The notes under the pieces are model-generated. The model searched no databases, was not told the origin of the DNA, and was given only the letters and a program-made list of their open reading frames with translations. DNA of 64,000 nt from Granulosicoccus sp. GTDB taxonomy: Bacteria; Pseudomonadota; Gammaproteobacteria; Granulosicoccales; Granulosicoccaceae. Positions 27,688 to 37,483 of the stretch are shown here, piece by piece. The translations under genes were made by a program, and so were the position numbers. How positions within the stretch are numbered: position 1 is the stretch's first letter; each line of letters opens with the position of its first letter. Location: NCBI GenBank assembly GCA_023301795.1, contig JALZVU010000196.1:1-64000 (forward strand), given 5' to 3'.

Positions 27688-28311
27688 CTACTCGTGAGTC
27701 AAGCTTGTTATCAGTCCTGCATGACGCAACGCCTGTCGTGACTTTTGTACGCGATGGCTCAGCACAACGGCTTTGAGCTCCGCCAGCGCATCATCAAAAT
27801 CGTCGTTGATGATCAGATAATCAGCCCGATGATATTGCTGCATCTCACGAACCGCTTCGGCCGTCCGGCTTTCGATCACGGAGTGCGAATCCTGACCTCG
27901 CCCACGCAGCCTTTCAATCAGCGTGTTACGCGATGGCGGCAGAATAAAAATAGACACAACATCTGCAAGCTTTTGCCGTACTTGGGCAGCCCCCTGCCAG
28001 TCAATTTCCAGTATGACGTCGGTACCGCTGGATAAAGCGACGTTAACCCCTTCCATACCGGTGCCATAGTAATTACCGAACACCTCGGCGTATTCGAGAA
28101 ACCGATCTGAGTCAATCATTTGCTCGAATTGCTCCCGGCTGACATAGCAGTAGTCCACCCGGTCGGTTTCACCCGGGCGCTGTGGACGGGTGGTGTGAGA
28201 CACCGCTACCGTCAATTCACTCAGCTCATCAATGGCTCGGCGCACCAGTGATGTCTTACCTGCCCCGGAGGGTGCTGACACGATAAACATCTGAGCCTGA
28301 TGATTTTGCAT
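27688..28311 (-). CDS. gmk: Guanylate kinase
   Basis: Guanylate kinase phosphorylates GMP to GDP. The 207-residue protein has the P-loop SAPSGAGKTSLVRR, the GMP-binding SHTTRPQRPGETDRVDYCYVS and FLEYAEVFGNYYGT, and the lid with LIERLRGRGQDS. ATG 28311 was chosen for its GAGAGAA binding site; the frame extends to a TTG at 28326. First gene of the leftward gmk-recG run and divergent from the redoxin gene at 28409. Confidence 0.97.
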   Translation of the reverse strand: MQNHQAQMFIVSAPSGAGKTSLVRRAIDELSELTVAVSHTTRPQRPGETDRVDYCYVSREQFEQMIDSDRFLEYAEVFGNYYGTGMEGVNVALSSGTDVILEIDWQGAAQVRQKLADVVSIFILPPSRNTLIERLRGRGQDSHSVIESRTAEAVREMQQYHRADYLIINDDFDDALAELKAVVLSHRVQKSRQALRHAGLITSLTHE

Positions 28312-28408
28312 GGTTCTCTCTATCAAAGTACGCCAAAGACCAACGGGAAGTTTAATTGTTCGCTCGGTTAGATACCATAGCGACCTTGCTTACAGGAAAA
28401 TTCAAGCC

Positions 28409-28960
28409 ATGGCTCTCACACATTCTCAAACCGTGATCATTGGCAGCCCAGCTGCACCTTTCACCCTACCTGACACACTCACTGGACAGGATGTGTCCCT
28501 CAGCCAATTCGAAGGGCAGCCGGTATTCATAGCGTTCATTTGCAACCATTGCCCTTATGTCGTCCATCTAATCGATGCCCTGAGCGCCACGGCGCAGCAG
28601 CTGGCAACACAGGGGATCGCCACGATTGCCATCAGCGCGAATGATGCTGGCCAATACCCCGCAGACAGCCCAGAGCGCATGGGCGCATTAGCTCGCGAGA
28701 AGAACTTTGAATTTCCCTATTGCCACGATGAGACACAATCGGTAGCACGTGCCTATGGCGCTCTATGCACGCCTGACCTGTACGTGTACGACGCTCAGCA
28801 CATGCTCTACTACCGTGGGCAATTTGATAGCAGTCGACCAGGCAGTGGTGTGGCCAGCGGCCAGGATATTCAACGCGTGGCCGCACAACTGATGGACCAC
28901 GAACCACCCCCGCTTGACACCACTCCAAGCGTTGGCTGCAGCATCAAGTGGAAGCGCTGA
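28409..28960 (+). CDS. Redoxin / thioredoxin-like protein (AhpC/TSA fold)
   Basis: A 183-residue thioredoxin-fold protein. The N-terminus APFTLPDTLTGQDVSLSQFEG is a typical redoxin start, and FICNHCPYVVHLID holds a Cys-x-x-Cys (CNHC), then a long helix. Further along, ALCTPDLYVYDAQHMLYYRGQFD is the usual TPxxxxxD strand pair. The family is thought to act in thiol-disulfide exchange; the partner is not known. There is no signal peptide, so it is cytoplasmic. ATG 28409 was chosen because the upstream 33 codons do not look like the family and AGGAAAA precedes this ATG. Confidence 0.87.
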   Translation: MALTHSQTVIIGSPAAPFTLPDTLTGQDVSLSQFEGQPVFIAFICNHCPYVVHLIDALSATAQQLATQGIATIAISANDAGQYPADSPERMGALAREKNFEFPYCHDETQSVARAYGALCTPDLYVYDAQHMLYYRGQFDSSRPGSGVASGQDIQRVAAQLMDHEPPPLDTTPSVGCSIKWKR

Positions 28961-29008
28961 ACCGCGCATCTGCCTGTTACGTGAACTCACACAACCCACA
29001 CGATAAAT

Positions 29009-29983
29009 ATGATCAAACCTGATTTTGACGGAAAGCGATTCTCATACCCTGGCAAGCCGACTGCAGGATCTCGCTGGGATGTCTTGCGCTGGGCCATTAC
29101 ACGAAAACCTGCGAAATGGCCCCGTGATCTGAGCAACCCGCCACCATCGACTGTCGAACCACACGTTGACGGCGGACGTTTGCGGCTGACGTACATCAAT
29201 CATGCGACAGTGCTAATCCAATGCGATGGGCTCAATATCATTACCGATCCCGTGTTCTCGCGCCGTGTCAGCCCAGTCAGCTTTGCAGGGCCAAAACGCT
29301 TGCGTCCGGCAGGCCTTGATATCGACGCACTACCCACTATCCACGCAGTGCTGATAAGCCACTCGCACTACGACCACCTGGATGTACGTTCATTGAAAAA
29401 ACTCTCCGAACGCGATAACCCCGTCGTGCTTGCGCCTTTAAACAACGGCGCCATTATCAACCCAGTTACACAACGGGCCACCACTGAACTGACATGGTGG
29501 GATTCCCACGCACTGGATGAGCAAACCACCGCCACTCTTGTCCCCGCAAGACACTGGACATCCAGAAAACCTGGTGATGAAAACCAGGCACTGTGGGGAG
29601 GCTTTGTCGTCACATTCCAATCGGGCAGTGTGTACTTTGCAGGTGATACCGGCTATGCAGATGGCGAACATTTTCGCCAAGCTGCAAACGAGCTAGGCCC
29701 CTTCCGATGCGCCCTGATACCTATTGGTGCGTACGAACCTCGCTGGTTCATGAAACCTCAGCACATGAACCCGGCAGAAGCTGTCATGGCCTACAACGAT
29801 TTGCAATGCGACTACGCGCTGGGAATACATCACGGAACATTCCAGCTAACCGATGAAGCACACGATGCACCGCTCATAGCGTTGGATGCAGCGTTACTTG
29901 AAAACAATATTGATAGCAACAAGTTCAAGGCTCTGCCTAACGGCATTGCATGGGATGTCCCGGCAACACCTGTGAGCGAATGA
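29009..29983 (+). CDS. MBL-fold metallo-hydrolase
   Basis: This 324-residue metallo-beta-lactamase-fold protein has the metal-binding HSHYDHLD near residue 114, a second ligand region VPARHWTSRKPGD near residue 178, GDTGYADG near 217 and the final HH in LGIHHGTFQLTDE near 275. The INHATVLIQCDGLNIITDPVFS opening and RCALIPIGAYEPRWFM stretch are those of the NAPE-PLD/UlaG-like group, whose bacterial members hydrolyse phosphodiester or lactone bonds. The substrate is unknown. No signal peptide is present. It converges with the phospholipase gene with a 13-bp gap. Confidence 0.9.
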   Translation: MIKPDFDGKRFSYPGKPTAGSRWDVLRWAITRKPAKWPRDLSNPPPSTVEPHVDGGRLRLTYINHATVLIQCDGLNIITDPVFSRRVSPVSFAGPKRLRPAGLDIDALPTIHAVLISHSHYDHLDVRSLKKLSERDNPVVLAPLNNGAIINPVTQRATTELTWWDSHALDEQTTATLVPARHWTSRKPGDENQALWGGFVVTFQSGSVYFAGDTGYADGEHFRQAANELGPFRCALIPIGAYEPRWFMKPQHMNPAEAVMAYNDLQCDYALGIHHGTFQLTDEAHDAPLIALDAALLENNIDSNKFKALPNGIAWDVPATPVSE

Positions 29984-29996
29984 TGAAAACTTGTCG

Positions 29997-31163
29997 CTAA
30001 AAAAGATTCGTTAGTGCCACGCCAATACCCAAGCGTTGCTGATGATGGTTGTAGTCAATTAGCGAGTCTCCGTACCCGTTGAAATACTGAACAAATCCTC
30101 GGAACCGGGTTATCAGAGGAAACGTCATCGACAGTCTTAATGCGCCATGACCGGTGGCAGGGTTACCGCGCGCATTAATCGCATACTCATATCTACTGTT
30201 GCGCCACGCCACACCCAGCTCACCGTGCCCCATGAAATCCAGGATATCAGGATTATCATCGCCTTCAGCATCATCAGGATTTTCCTTGGCATCTTCGGGC
30301 AGCCGGTACCAGGGACGAATACTGGCAATAAAGTCACCGCGCTCATAAATCAACATCGTATAAAGCCTGTTCCAACTTCGTGACAAGCCTTGCACTTGTC
30401 CGTTAGATTGATGCTCAAGGCCAGTGACCAATGCCGTGTTGCCTCCGAATGGCCCCCATAGCAGTGGCACAAGATAGAAAATCTCGGGCTGATAGTTCGT
30501 CTCACGAAACGGACTGGACAGATCACTGGAATACAACTGCCACCATGCTTCAAGCGTAATACCCAGCGATACTGAATCATTGGCAAACAATAAATCGCTT
30601 TCGTTAAGTTGTGACTTCAGACTTATCTGAAATTTGACTTCAGCAGATTGCAAACCCTCACGCAGCGGTACATCGTTTTGTTGATAAACTGCCTCGTTAA
30701 TATTCGTGGTGTAGCTCACTGGCAAAACAAAATTAGGTTTATGGGCAGTGATCACATAGGGATTAAAGGCTGTTTCACGCTCCTGGATCACCCGCTCGGT
30801 AAGTGCACCCACACTAGGTACTGACACCTTGGGATCGGAGATTACATCATCATCCACCTCGCCTGCGAGCACTGCATGAGCAGGCACCTTGACCTCTGCC
30901 TCACCGTTTCCAGATGCCGGATTGATGGCAACAATTCCTGAGCCATCTACCGGGCTGACGGCATCAGACGTCGGCTGGCGCGTATTACCCACGCCACCGG
31001 CACACGCGCCCAGCATCAATGACATGAGCAATATCACCGCGCATGCCATCAGGTTGGAAGTACCGTGTTTCACGCATTGTTTCTTACTAGGCGACATTGT
31101 TTCAGGACTATTCATTGACGGGGCTGCGTTCCAGCGTAAGACAAAGGCGGGAGGCTGAGACAT
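29997..31163 (-). CDS. pldA: Outer-membrane phospholipase A with a lipobox
   Basis: A 388-residue OMPLA-type enzyme. The catalytic set is seen in LEHQSNGQ (His and Ser) and SRSWNRLYT (Asn, plus the calcium-binding Ser), matching E. coli OMPLA His142, Ser144 and Asn156. The C-terminal 240 residues are beta-barrel strands ending in GIGVALTNLF with a terminal Phe. The N-terminus is odd: after basic residues comes a hydrophobic stretch ending LMLGACAGG, a lipoprotein signal peptidase site, followed by about 110 residues of low-complexity linker. The start could be ATG 31163, 31115 or 31097. Phospholipase A activates when the outer membrane is disturbed. Confidence 0.9.
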   Translation of the reverse strand: MSQPPAFVLRWNAAPSMNSPETMSPSKKQCVKHGTSNLMACAVILLMSLMLGACAGGVGNTRQPTSDAVSPVDGSGIVAINPASGNGEAEVKVPAHAVLAGEVDDDVISDPKVSVPSVGALTERVIQERETAFNPYVITAHKPNFVLPVSYTTNINEAVYQQNDVPLREGLQSAEVKFQISLKSQLNESDLLFANDSVSLGITLEAWWQLYSSDLSSPFRETNYQPEIFYLVPLLWGPFGGNTALVTGLEHQSNGQVQGLSRSWNRLYTMLIYERGDFIASIRPWYRLPEDAKENPDDAEGDDNPDILDFMGHGELGVAWRNSRYEYAINARGNPATGHGALRLSMTFPLITRFRGFVQYFNGYGDSLIDYNHHQQRLGIGVALTNLF

Positions 31164-31335
31164 GATACTCGGTGAAGCACACGATGATCACAACAACGGC
31201 CCGACGCTTGCGAGCTGAGGATCATAATCTGGTGTTGTATGATGAAGGCAGACAATGCGCCCGTACCAGCGTACGAAGCGCGTACAAAACATCTGGTATA
31301 CAACACCCTAAGCGCATGCGCATCAGGCATTTTCC

Positions 31336-32403
31336 ATGAATAAGGCACACCCGACCACACCACGTGCAACCGCAAGAAGTTCATTCGAGTTTGGCGGTGT
31401 GTCCATAGCGCCAGGCACCCGAAAAGTTGTCGATCTGGAACTACCCAAACTCAGCTCTCAGGCGTTAATGAGCCTTCCTGTTCACGTTGTTCACGGGCGT
31501 AAGGAAGGTCCAGTCATTTTCCTCAGTGCCGCGATTCACGGCGATGAACTGAATGGGGTTGAAATTATTCGTCGTGTGCTCGCCACCAAACTACTCAATC
31601 GCATCTCCGGCACAGTGTTGGCCCTGCCTGTCGTCAACGCCTATGGCATGGCTCAGCAAAGCCGTTATCTACCCGACAGACGCGACTTGAACCGTTCGTT
31701 TCCGGGCAGTGAATCCGGCTCTCTGGCATCACGTATTGCCCATGTATTCATGGAGCAAATTGTCTCGCGAACCAGCGTAGGAATCGACTTTCACACAGGT
31801 TCGGGACACCGTACTAACCTGCCACAGATTCGCGCAGATCTTGAAGACACGCAAACGCTCGAGTTGGCGCGCAGCTTTGGTGTGCCCGTATTGTTGAATT
31901 CACCCTTGAGAGATGGATCTTTACGCGCAAGTGCATGCACCAAAGGCACACGCGTGTTGCTTTATGAGGCCGGGGAAGCGTTACGCTTTGATGAGCTTGC
32001 AATACGGGCAGGGGTAACCGGCGTCTTCGGTGTACTGAGAACTCTGGGTATGCTGCGCGCAACAGCTAAAAGTGTCAGCAGCTATCGTGACCCTTATGTT
32101 GCCAGTAGCAGTCGGTGGGAGCGTGCACCAGAGAGCGGGATATTCCGCAGCAAAGCGACCATGGGAAACCGCGTATCACGCAAGGATGTGCTTGGTTACA
32201 TACATGACCCGGTCAGCAATGAACAGACACCGATACTGTCCAGAACATCAGGCATCATTATCGGCAGACTGGAGCTGCCAGTGGTGCACGAAGGTGATGC
32301 GGTGTATCACATAGCGCGCTTTGACGACGACATTGCAGACGTCGAAGAGAACGTTGACAGCTTTCAGATGGATCATGAAGACGATAGTCTGATAGACGAG
32401 TAG
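31336..32403 (+). CDS. M14 succinylglutamate desuccinylase/aspartoacylase family protein
   Basis: This 355-residue zinc carboxypeptidase-fold protein has the metal motif IHGDELNGVE (His68, Glu71), a third ligand in IDFHTGSGH, and PVVNAYGMAQQSRYLPDRRDLNRSFPG with the substrate-binding Arg/Asn set. The C-terminal part holds a small lipoyl-like barrel with GNRVSRKDVLGYIHD. The family removes acyl groups from amino acids or peptides. It converges on rimK, and aspartoacylase-family genes often neighbour rimK in gammaproteobacteria, so an action on glutamylated products is a reasonable guess, but unproven. Confidence 0.9.
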   Translation: MNKAHPTTPRATARSSFEFGGVSIAPGTRKVVDLELPKLSSQALMSLPVHVVHGRKEGPVIFLSAAIHGDELNGVEIIRRVLATKLLNRISGTVLALPVVNAYGMAQQSRYLPDRRDLNRSFPGSESGSLASRIAHVFMEQIVSRTSVGIDFHTGSGHRTNLPQIRADLEDTQTLELARSFGVPVLLNSPLRDGSLRASACTKGTRVLLYEAGEALRFDELAIRAGVTGVFGVLRTLGMLRATAKSVSSYRDPYVASSSRWERAPESGIFRSKATMGNRVSRKDVLGYIHDPVSNEQTPILSRTSGIIIGRLELPVVHEGDAVYHIARFDDDIADVEENVDSFQMDHEDDSLIDE

Positions 32404-32473
32404 CTGTTCTGCGTCCAAGCCTGCTGAGCTCATCAATGCACCAACGAACCTATTCAATCAACACCACTGTGCC

Positions 32474-32493
32474 GGCCTGAACCATTCAATGAA
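32474..32493 (+). repeat. Imperfect copy of the 18-bp transporter-leader sequence
   Basis: GGCCTGAACCATTCAATGAA resembles the minus-strand sequence just ahead of and at the start of the MFS gene near 35031-35050 (GGCCTGAACTATTCATGAA), with one substitution and one inserted A. It lies in the 136-bp gap between the M14 gene and rimK and is followed by TTCAGG, giving a weak inverted repeat. It may be coincidence. Confidence 0.4.
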
Positions 32494-32539
32494 TTCAGGT
32501 TTATGGTGCTGATTGAACTCTGTACCAAAGTGAAACAAA

Positions 32540-33751
32540 TCAGACCGGTGTTGCGGTGGTGCCGGTTGGTACGTCAGTGACTAGCTGCTGCGCCGCCGGA
32601 CGACGTTGACGACGTGTCTTAGCCGGTACCATACCGCGCATGGATTCCAGTTTGCCGTAGCAAAGTAACTTGTCTTCGGCTTCCAGAATACGCTCAGACT
32701 TTGGATTAGGAATAACCTTGTTACCCCGATACAGGGTAAGAACGTTAATATCCTTTTCGGCCAGCTTGGTATCTTTGATACTCAAACCTACAAAGTTGGA
32801 ACCTTCTGGAACGTAAATTTCGCTAACACCATAGCCCTTGCTGATAGTAAGGCGCTGCCTGATATCGATCTCAGGAAAGTCCACTTGCGCTGAAATGTAG
32901 TCGATAACGGTGCCAGCAACATCCAGACCCGTGCAGGTTTCGATGCCTTCGAGTCCGGGTGATGAATTAACTTCCATTATCTGAGGTCCATTTTTTCCCT
33001 CAAGCATGTCAACCCCTGCCACTCGCAGCCCGAGAATCTGTGCTGCTCGCACAGCTGTCTCAATGTATTCCTCAGACAACTCAACAGCCTCTGCCACGCC
33101 GCCACGATGAACATTACTGCGAAACTCCTGCCCTTGGGCTACGCGCCGCATGGCTGCAACCACACGATCGCCGACTACAAATGCACGGATGTCCTTGCCT
33201 TTACTCTCAGCAACAAATTTCTGGATCAGGACATTTTGCTTCTGGCTCTGCAACAACTCGATAATGGCTTCAGCCGAATTGATGGTATCGGCTAGCAGCA
33301 CCCCTATGCCTTGAGTGCCCTCTATCAGCTTGATGACAACGGGTGCACCACCCACACGCTCGATAGCAGGCAAAACATCTTTCTTGTCTCTAACAAACGT
33401 TGTCCTGGGAATACCTACGTGGTGCCTGCTCAGTATTTGCAGGCTACGCAGCTTATCGCGGGAGTTGGTTATACCTGCTGAGGTGTTGGCGCAGAAGATA
33501 TCCATTTCCTGGCATTGCCGGACTACAGCCGTGCCATAGTAGGTGATGGATGCACCGATTCTGGGCAAAACAGCGTCGTATGAGCTGAGTTCTTTTTGTC
33601 GGTAAAAAAGATCAGGCCGCCCTTTATCCAGATCAATGGCGAATTTTAGCGTGTTTAGAACACGCACTTTATGGCCACGCTGCTCAGCTGCTTCTACGAA
33701 CCGACGCGTGCTGTAGGAATTGGGGCCGCAAGACAAAATACCTAATTTCAT
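32540..33751 (-). CDS. rimK: RimK alpha-L-glutamate ligase with C-terminal RCK_C-like domain
   Basis: RimK adds glutamates to ribosomal protein S6 and can make poly-alpha-glutamate. The first 300 residues are a standard RimK: the start MKLGILSCGPNSYSTRRFVE, then ATP-grasp with VIKLIEGTQGIGVLLAD, VGDRVVAAMRRVAQGQEFRSN and GPQIMEVNSSPGLEGIE. Family members are usually about 300 residues; this one has 100 more. Residues about 305-370, starting VSEIYVPEGSNFVGLSIKD and ending ILEAEDKLLCYG, look like the RCK_C (TrkA-C) ligand-binding fold. A basic/low-complexity tail ends the protein. The extra domain may sense a small ligand. Confidence 0.93.
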   Translation of the reverse strand: MKLGILSCGPNSYSTRRFVEAAEQRGHKVRVLNTLKFAIDLDKGRPDLFYRQKELSSYDAVLPRIGASITYYGTAVVRQCQEMDIFCANTSAGITNSRDKLRSLQILSRHHVGIPRTTFVRDKKDVLPAIERVGGAPVVIKLIEGTQGIGVLLADTINSAEAIIELLQSQKQNVLIQKFVAESKGKDIRAFVVGDRVVAAMRRVAQGQEFRSNVHRGGVAEAVELSEEYIETAVRAAQILGLRVAGVDMLEGKNGPQIMEVNSSPGLEGIETCTGLDVAGTVIDYISAQVDFPEIDIRQRLTISKGYGVSEIYVPEGSNFVGLSIKDTKLAEKDINVLTLYRGNKVIPNPKSERILEAEDKLLCYGKLESMRGMVPAKTRRQRRPAAQQLVTDVPTGTTATPV

Positions 33752-33839
33752 AGCGTTTTACAGTACCGTACTGAGAGAAGGAGACGATGACAACTGTGAC
33801 AATCATCTCACGTTAGCCACTCGCACTACAGCCTAACTA

Positions 33840-35036
33840 TCAGGCACCGGTATCAATCGCGCCTTTGAGTCGTCGTCGGGTGAGGCCAGACATGGAGATG
33901 ATGCCCACAACGGGCCCCAGGGCCAGTACGCAAAACAGACCCGGCCAACCGATAACCTGCGCCAAAAGCGGAGTGAGCTGGACCGTAACAATCGTCAATG
34001 CAAAGCCTAAGGCGGTTTGCAATGACATGAGGCTACCAGAGCTCTCGGGCGGTGCCAGGTCGGCCACCATCGCCGAAAATTGTGCCGAGTCTGGAATAAC
34101 CGACAAACCCCACACGACAAAAACAGCAAACACCAACCACATGGGTCCGCCAAACACGACAGCTGCAGCTATGGCAGAAGAGCCACTAATGGCCATCGAG
34201 ACGATCGTCAGCTCAGCCTTGCCCAGAGCATCTGCAAGCTTACCTGCGAAGGGGCAAAGCAAGGCACCAGCACCGATCGCAATAAAGGCGGTCAGCTTGG
34301 ACAGCTGTGTGGCCTCGTCAAGACTCGTCTGTAAAACGTAGGACGCCGCTGCTGCAGGTGCAATCCATGCCCATAATGCATACAACTCCCACATATGCCC
34401 TAGATAACCCAGAAAAGCTCGCCGAAGACGTCGATCCGTCCACGCCAGCGCGATCACCCGGGGGTTCATCTTCGCTGCAGCAGCGTGATGCGGACCTGCT
34501 TGCGTAAACGATACCAGCACGGCCGCCAGCAGCGCCAACAAGCTTGCCAGTATGGTGGTCAGCCGCCAGTTAGCCCCACCCAAAAAAGCCAGCAAATGCG
34601 GGGAAGCCGATCCGAGCGTCAATCCACCCACCAGCAAACCAATCAGCCAACCACGATCCTTGAGCCCCCACCCCACAGCGATCTTCATGCCCACGGGATA
34701 CACACCAGCCAGAGCAAAGCCTGTAATTATGCGTAAAGCAATGCTTATGGCACCACCAGGGGGCACCGCCAACATCAACGCATTGGCAAGCGCTGCAAGC
34801 ACCGCAGATAGCGCAAACACTTTGCGCGGATCGTAACGATCAGCAATCCCGGACATGGCGACATACAGAGCGCCAACAACAAAACCTGCGGCCACCCCAG
34901 ACACCAGCATGGCAGACTGCAGTGCGCTGAGCGACACCTCGGAACGTAAATCCACCAGGATAGCCGATGAGACAAACCACAACGACATGGCAGCGACTTC
35001 GGCCAAAACCAGCAACGTCATGGATCGTGTTTTCAT
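33840..35036 (-). CDS. MFS transporter
   Basis: A 398-residue major-facilitator protein with about 12 membrane segments, beginning MKTRSMTLLVLAEVAAMSLWF. MFS signs include GIADRYDPRKVFALSAVLAALAN in the loop after helix 2 and KLADALGKAELTIVSMAISG in the second half. The substrate is not clear. The frame stays open upstream to 35222, but that stretch overlaps the truncated sucC in another frame, so ATG 35036 is used. The ATG lies inside the 18-bp sequence shared with the region at 887, and the gene sits where the rest of sucC and sucD would be expected. Confidence 0.88.
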   Translation of the reverse strand: MKTRSMTLLVLAEVAAMSLWFVSSAILVDLRSEVSLSALQSAMLVSGVAAGFVVGALYVAMSGIADRYDPRKVFALSAVLAALANALMLAVPPGGAISIALRIITGFALAGVYPVGMKIAVGWGLKDRGWLIGLLVGGLTLGSASPHLLAFLGGANWRLTTILASLLALLAAVLVSFTQAGPHHAAAAKMNPRVIALAWTDRRLRRAFLGYLGHMWELYALWAWIAPAAAASYVLQTSLDEATQLSKLTAFIAIGAGALLCPFAGKLADALGKAELTIVSMAISGSSAIAAAVVFGGPMWLVFAVFVVWGLSVIPDSAQFSAMVADLAPPESSGSLMSLQTALGFALTIVTVQLTPLLAQVIGWPGLFCVLALGPVVGIISMSGLTRRRLKGAIDTGA

Positions 35037-35048
35037 GAATAGTTCAGG
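35031..35048. repeat. 18-bp sequence shared with the DMT gene leader at 887
   Basis: This is identical to 887-904 over 18 bases. On the minus strand it holds the MFS start codon and the 12 bases before it. It lies just after the premature stop of sucC. Confidence 0.7.
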
Positions 35049-35055
35049 CCTAGTG

Positions 35056-35787
35056 TTACGGTTTGAACCCGATTTCCTGAGTCTCGTCACGTAGTGCTGC
35101 GATATCAGGATGGCGCTCCAGCGAACTGTTATCGACAATGATTTTTCCATCAAGACAAACAAGATTGCCTTCGGCAGTAACCACAAGAGGACTGATTTCC
35201 ACAAGCGCCAGCTCCTTGTCAATAAACAGAGAATACAACCGTTCTAGCAACTGGATGAACTGTTCGCCCTGCTCACCACTTAGCCCTAGCTGCAATGCCA
35301 GTCCAGCACTTTGCTCTGGTGTGATCCCCACTCCAGAATCAACTTGTACCTTGAGAATCTTATCCGGCGTATTGCGCATGACCTGCTCAAGCTCCATACC
35401 GCCTTGGGTGGAGGCTGTAATGAATACACACTCCTGAGCAGGCTCAACGATCATCCCCAGATACAACTCATTGTCGATAAGGCAAATTTCTTCAACCAGT
35501 ATGGCGTTGACCGGTTGGCCTGCTGTGCTGGTATGTGCTGTGACAAAGTGTGTGCCCAGCATGGACTTGGCATAGTCCTCTGCCTCACGCGGGGTATCGA
35601 CAATCTTTACGCCTCCCGCTTTCCCGCGCCCGCCAGCGTGTACCTGCGCTTTGACTACGACCTGCTCGGTAGAGAATGTTTCAGCGGCCGCCCGCGCCTG
35701 AGCGGGCGTGTGAGCGATCAGATTATTGGGCACAGGCATGCCGTAGGCTGCAAACAAAGCTTTTGCCTGATACTCATGTAAATTCAT
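35056..35787 (-). CDS. sucC: Truncated succinyl-CoA synthetase beta subunit (ATP-grasp half only)
   Basis: The 243-residue product matches the first 240 residues of SucC, starting MNLHEYQAKALFAAYGMPVP, with HAGGRGKAGGVK, LVEEICLIDNELYLG and ALVEISPLVVTAEGNLVCLDGK. A complete SucC has about 388 residues; here the frame ends GFKP-stop right after the ATP-grasp domain, at ALRDETQE. The CoA-ligase domain is absent and cannot be found in another frame, because the MFS gene starts 19 bp later. sucD is missing too. It is probably a relic of a sucA-sucB-lpd-sucC-sucD order. A functional succinyl-CoA synthetase would have to be encoded elsewhere. Confidence 0.88.
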   Translation of the reverse strand: MNLHEYQAKALFAAYGMPVPNNLIAHTPAQARAAAETFSTEQVVVKAQVHAGGRGKAGGVKIVDTPREAEDYAKSMLGTHFVTAHTSTAGQPVNAILVEEICLIDNELYLGMIVEPAQECVFITASTQGGMELEQVMRNTPDKILKVQVDSGVGITPEQSAGLALQLGLSGEQGEQFIQLLERLYSLFIDKELALVEISPLVVTAEGNLVCLDGKIIVDNSSLERHPDIAALRDETQEIGFKP

Positions 35788-35847
35788 GAACCATCCTGGA
35801 AGAACATACGGTTAATCACATCGTGCACGGCAAGCCGCTTTAACGGG

Positions 35848-37362
<1,515 letters not shown>

Positions 37363-37483
37363 TCAACGATACTCGGCCCATCGGCACGCGAAATGAACAT
37401 TCGCAGCGTTAGATGGCGACGAAAATGCGAACATCAGAACATTGTGCATTGACTTGTACTGTGTTTTCCGGCCCGTTGGCTGA

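Noticed and set aside
35037-35222. A 62-codon N-terminal extension of the MFS gene
   Set aside because: It lies entirely over the sucC remnant in another frame and has no membrane-protein features.
35056-35787. Simple frameshift as the cause of the short sucC
   Set aside because: No continuation of SucC was found in other frames; the next bases belong to the MFS gene start.
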